This document shows, piece by piece, positions 6,240-6,828 of a stretch of 6,828 nt of DNA. The position numbers and the translations under genes were made by a program. The stretch comes from SXXK01 sp046074645 (GTDB taxonomy: Bacteria > Planctomycetota > Planctomycetia > Planctomycetales > Planctomycetaceae). The notes below the pieces were generated by a model. It had not been told where the DNA came from. It made no database searches and was given only the letters and a program-made list of their open reading frames with translations. Positions within the stretch are counted from its first letter, which is position 1; each line of letters opens with the position of its first letter. The DNA lies in the NCBI GenBank assembly GCA_046074645.1, contig JBJTOP010000154.1, positions 1 to 6,828 on the forward strand. Reading direction: 5' to 3'.

Positions 6240-6828
6240 ATGACAAAATCCGCATTGATCACCGGCATCACCGGCCAGGATGGCTCCTACCTCGCTGAAC
6301 TTCTGCTCGAAAAGGGCTACACGGTTCACGGTCTGGTACGTCGTGCCTCCACTTTCACCACTGGGCGAATCAACCATATTTACACCGACCCCCACAATGC
6401 GGGCGCAAGGCTCTTTCTGCACTACGGTGACCTGACTGACGGTCAGAGCCTCACAAATCTCGTACTCGATCTGGAGCCCGACGAAATCTATAACCTCGGA
6501 GCTCAAAGCCACGTTCGCGTGTCATTTGATCAGCCAGCCTACACATTTCAGGCAACTGGTGGCGGTGCACTGAATGTGCTCGAAGCCGCCCGTCAGCTGA
6601 ACAAGAAAAAGTCCGTCCGCGTTTACCAGGCATCTTCCAGCGAAATGTACGGTGAAGTGCTCGAAACGCCTCAGACCGAAACCACTCCGTTTCGTCCCCA
6701 AAGTCCATACGCATGTGCGAAGGTTTTTGCCTTCCATCAGACGGTCAACTACCGCAAGTCTTATGACATGTTCGCCGTCAACGGCATCCTGTTCAACCAC
6801 GAAAGTCCGATCCGCGGGGAAACATTCG
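6240..6828 (+). CDS. gmd: GDP-mannose 4,6-dehydratase, 3'-truncated by window edge
   Basis: Gmd converts GDP-D-mannose to GDP-4-keto-6-deoxy-D-mannose, the substrate of the Fcl enzyme encoded just upstream. The frame starts at ATG 6240 and stays open to the right edge: 196 codons plus one base are visible, of roughly 340-370 usual. Seen motifs are MTKSALITGITGQDGSYLAE (1-20, NADP-binding loop), VRRAST (33-38), HYGDLTD (61-67), YNLGAQSHV (84-92), QASSSEMYGE (130-139), SPYACAK (155-161) and NGILFNHESP (181-190). Presumed catalytic residues are Ser133 (equivalent to Thr132 in E. coli, a common variation), Glu135, Tyr157 and Lys161. No Shine-Dalgarno sequence is visible before the ATG; the upstream 20 nt are pyrimidine-rich. 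The start is fixed by the family N-terminus beginning immediately. Gene order is fcl then gmd, the reverse of the E. coli colanic acid cluster. The identification is very secure. Confidence 0.95.
   Translation, partial: MTKSALITGITGQDGSYLAELLLEKGYTVHGLVRRASTFTTGRINHIYTDPHNAGARLFLHYGDLTDGQSLTNLVLDLEPDEIYNLGAQSHVRVSFDQPAYTFQATGGGALNVLEAARQLNKKKSVRVYQASSSEMYGEVLETPQTETTPFRPQSPYACAKVFAFHQTVNYRKSYDMFAVNGILFNHESPIRGETF

Overview
The window reads as a bacterial chromosome segment where a housekeeping gene, aroB, meets the left edge of a capsule or exopolysaccharide locus. All five genes are on the + strand. The DNA is moderately GC-rich, with a strong preference for C in third codon positions. Shine-Dalgarno sequences are weak or absent before three of the four visible starts. 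The kinase has a very tyrosine-rich tail. Together these suggest a planctomycete-like organism, but this is an inference from style and not a proven assignment.

Layout: (1) 1-986, the 3' part of aroB (3-dehydroquinate synthase), which enters from the left. (2) 987-1259, a 273-nt gap with no gene; it holds an imperfect inverted repeat and a good ribosome binding site for the next gene. (3) 1260-3653, a 797-residue Wzc-type protein that joins a Wzz chain-length domain, a long periplasmic coiled coil and a cytoplasmic bacterial tyrosine kinase, and ends in a tail with 17 tyrosines within 42 residues. (4) 3710-5011, a GT4-like glycosyltransferase. (5) 5074-6027, GDP-L-fucose synthase (fcl/wcaG). 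(6) 6028-6239, a 212-nt gap with no gene. (7) 6240 to the right edge, the first 196 residues of GDP-mannose 4,6-dehydratase (gmd).

How they fit together: Gmd converts GDP-mannose to GDP-4-keto-6-deoxymannose and Fcl converts that to GDP-L-fucose. The glycosyltransferase probably adds a sugar, possibly fucose, to a lipid-linked repeat unit. The Wzc-like kinase would control polymerisation and export through phosphorylation cycles of its tail. A polymerase, flippase, outer-membrane channel, initiating transferase and phosphatase are not in the window and would be expected to the right or elsewhere in the genome.

I found no mobile element, CRISPR array, tRNA, rRNA or clearly novel system. The most unusual element is the tyrosine-rich kinase tail and the TAC-rich DNA that encodes it.
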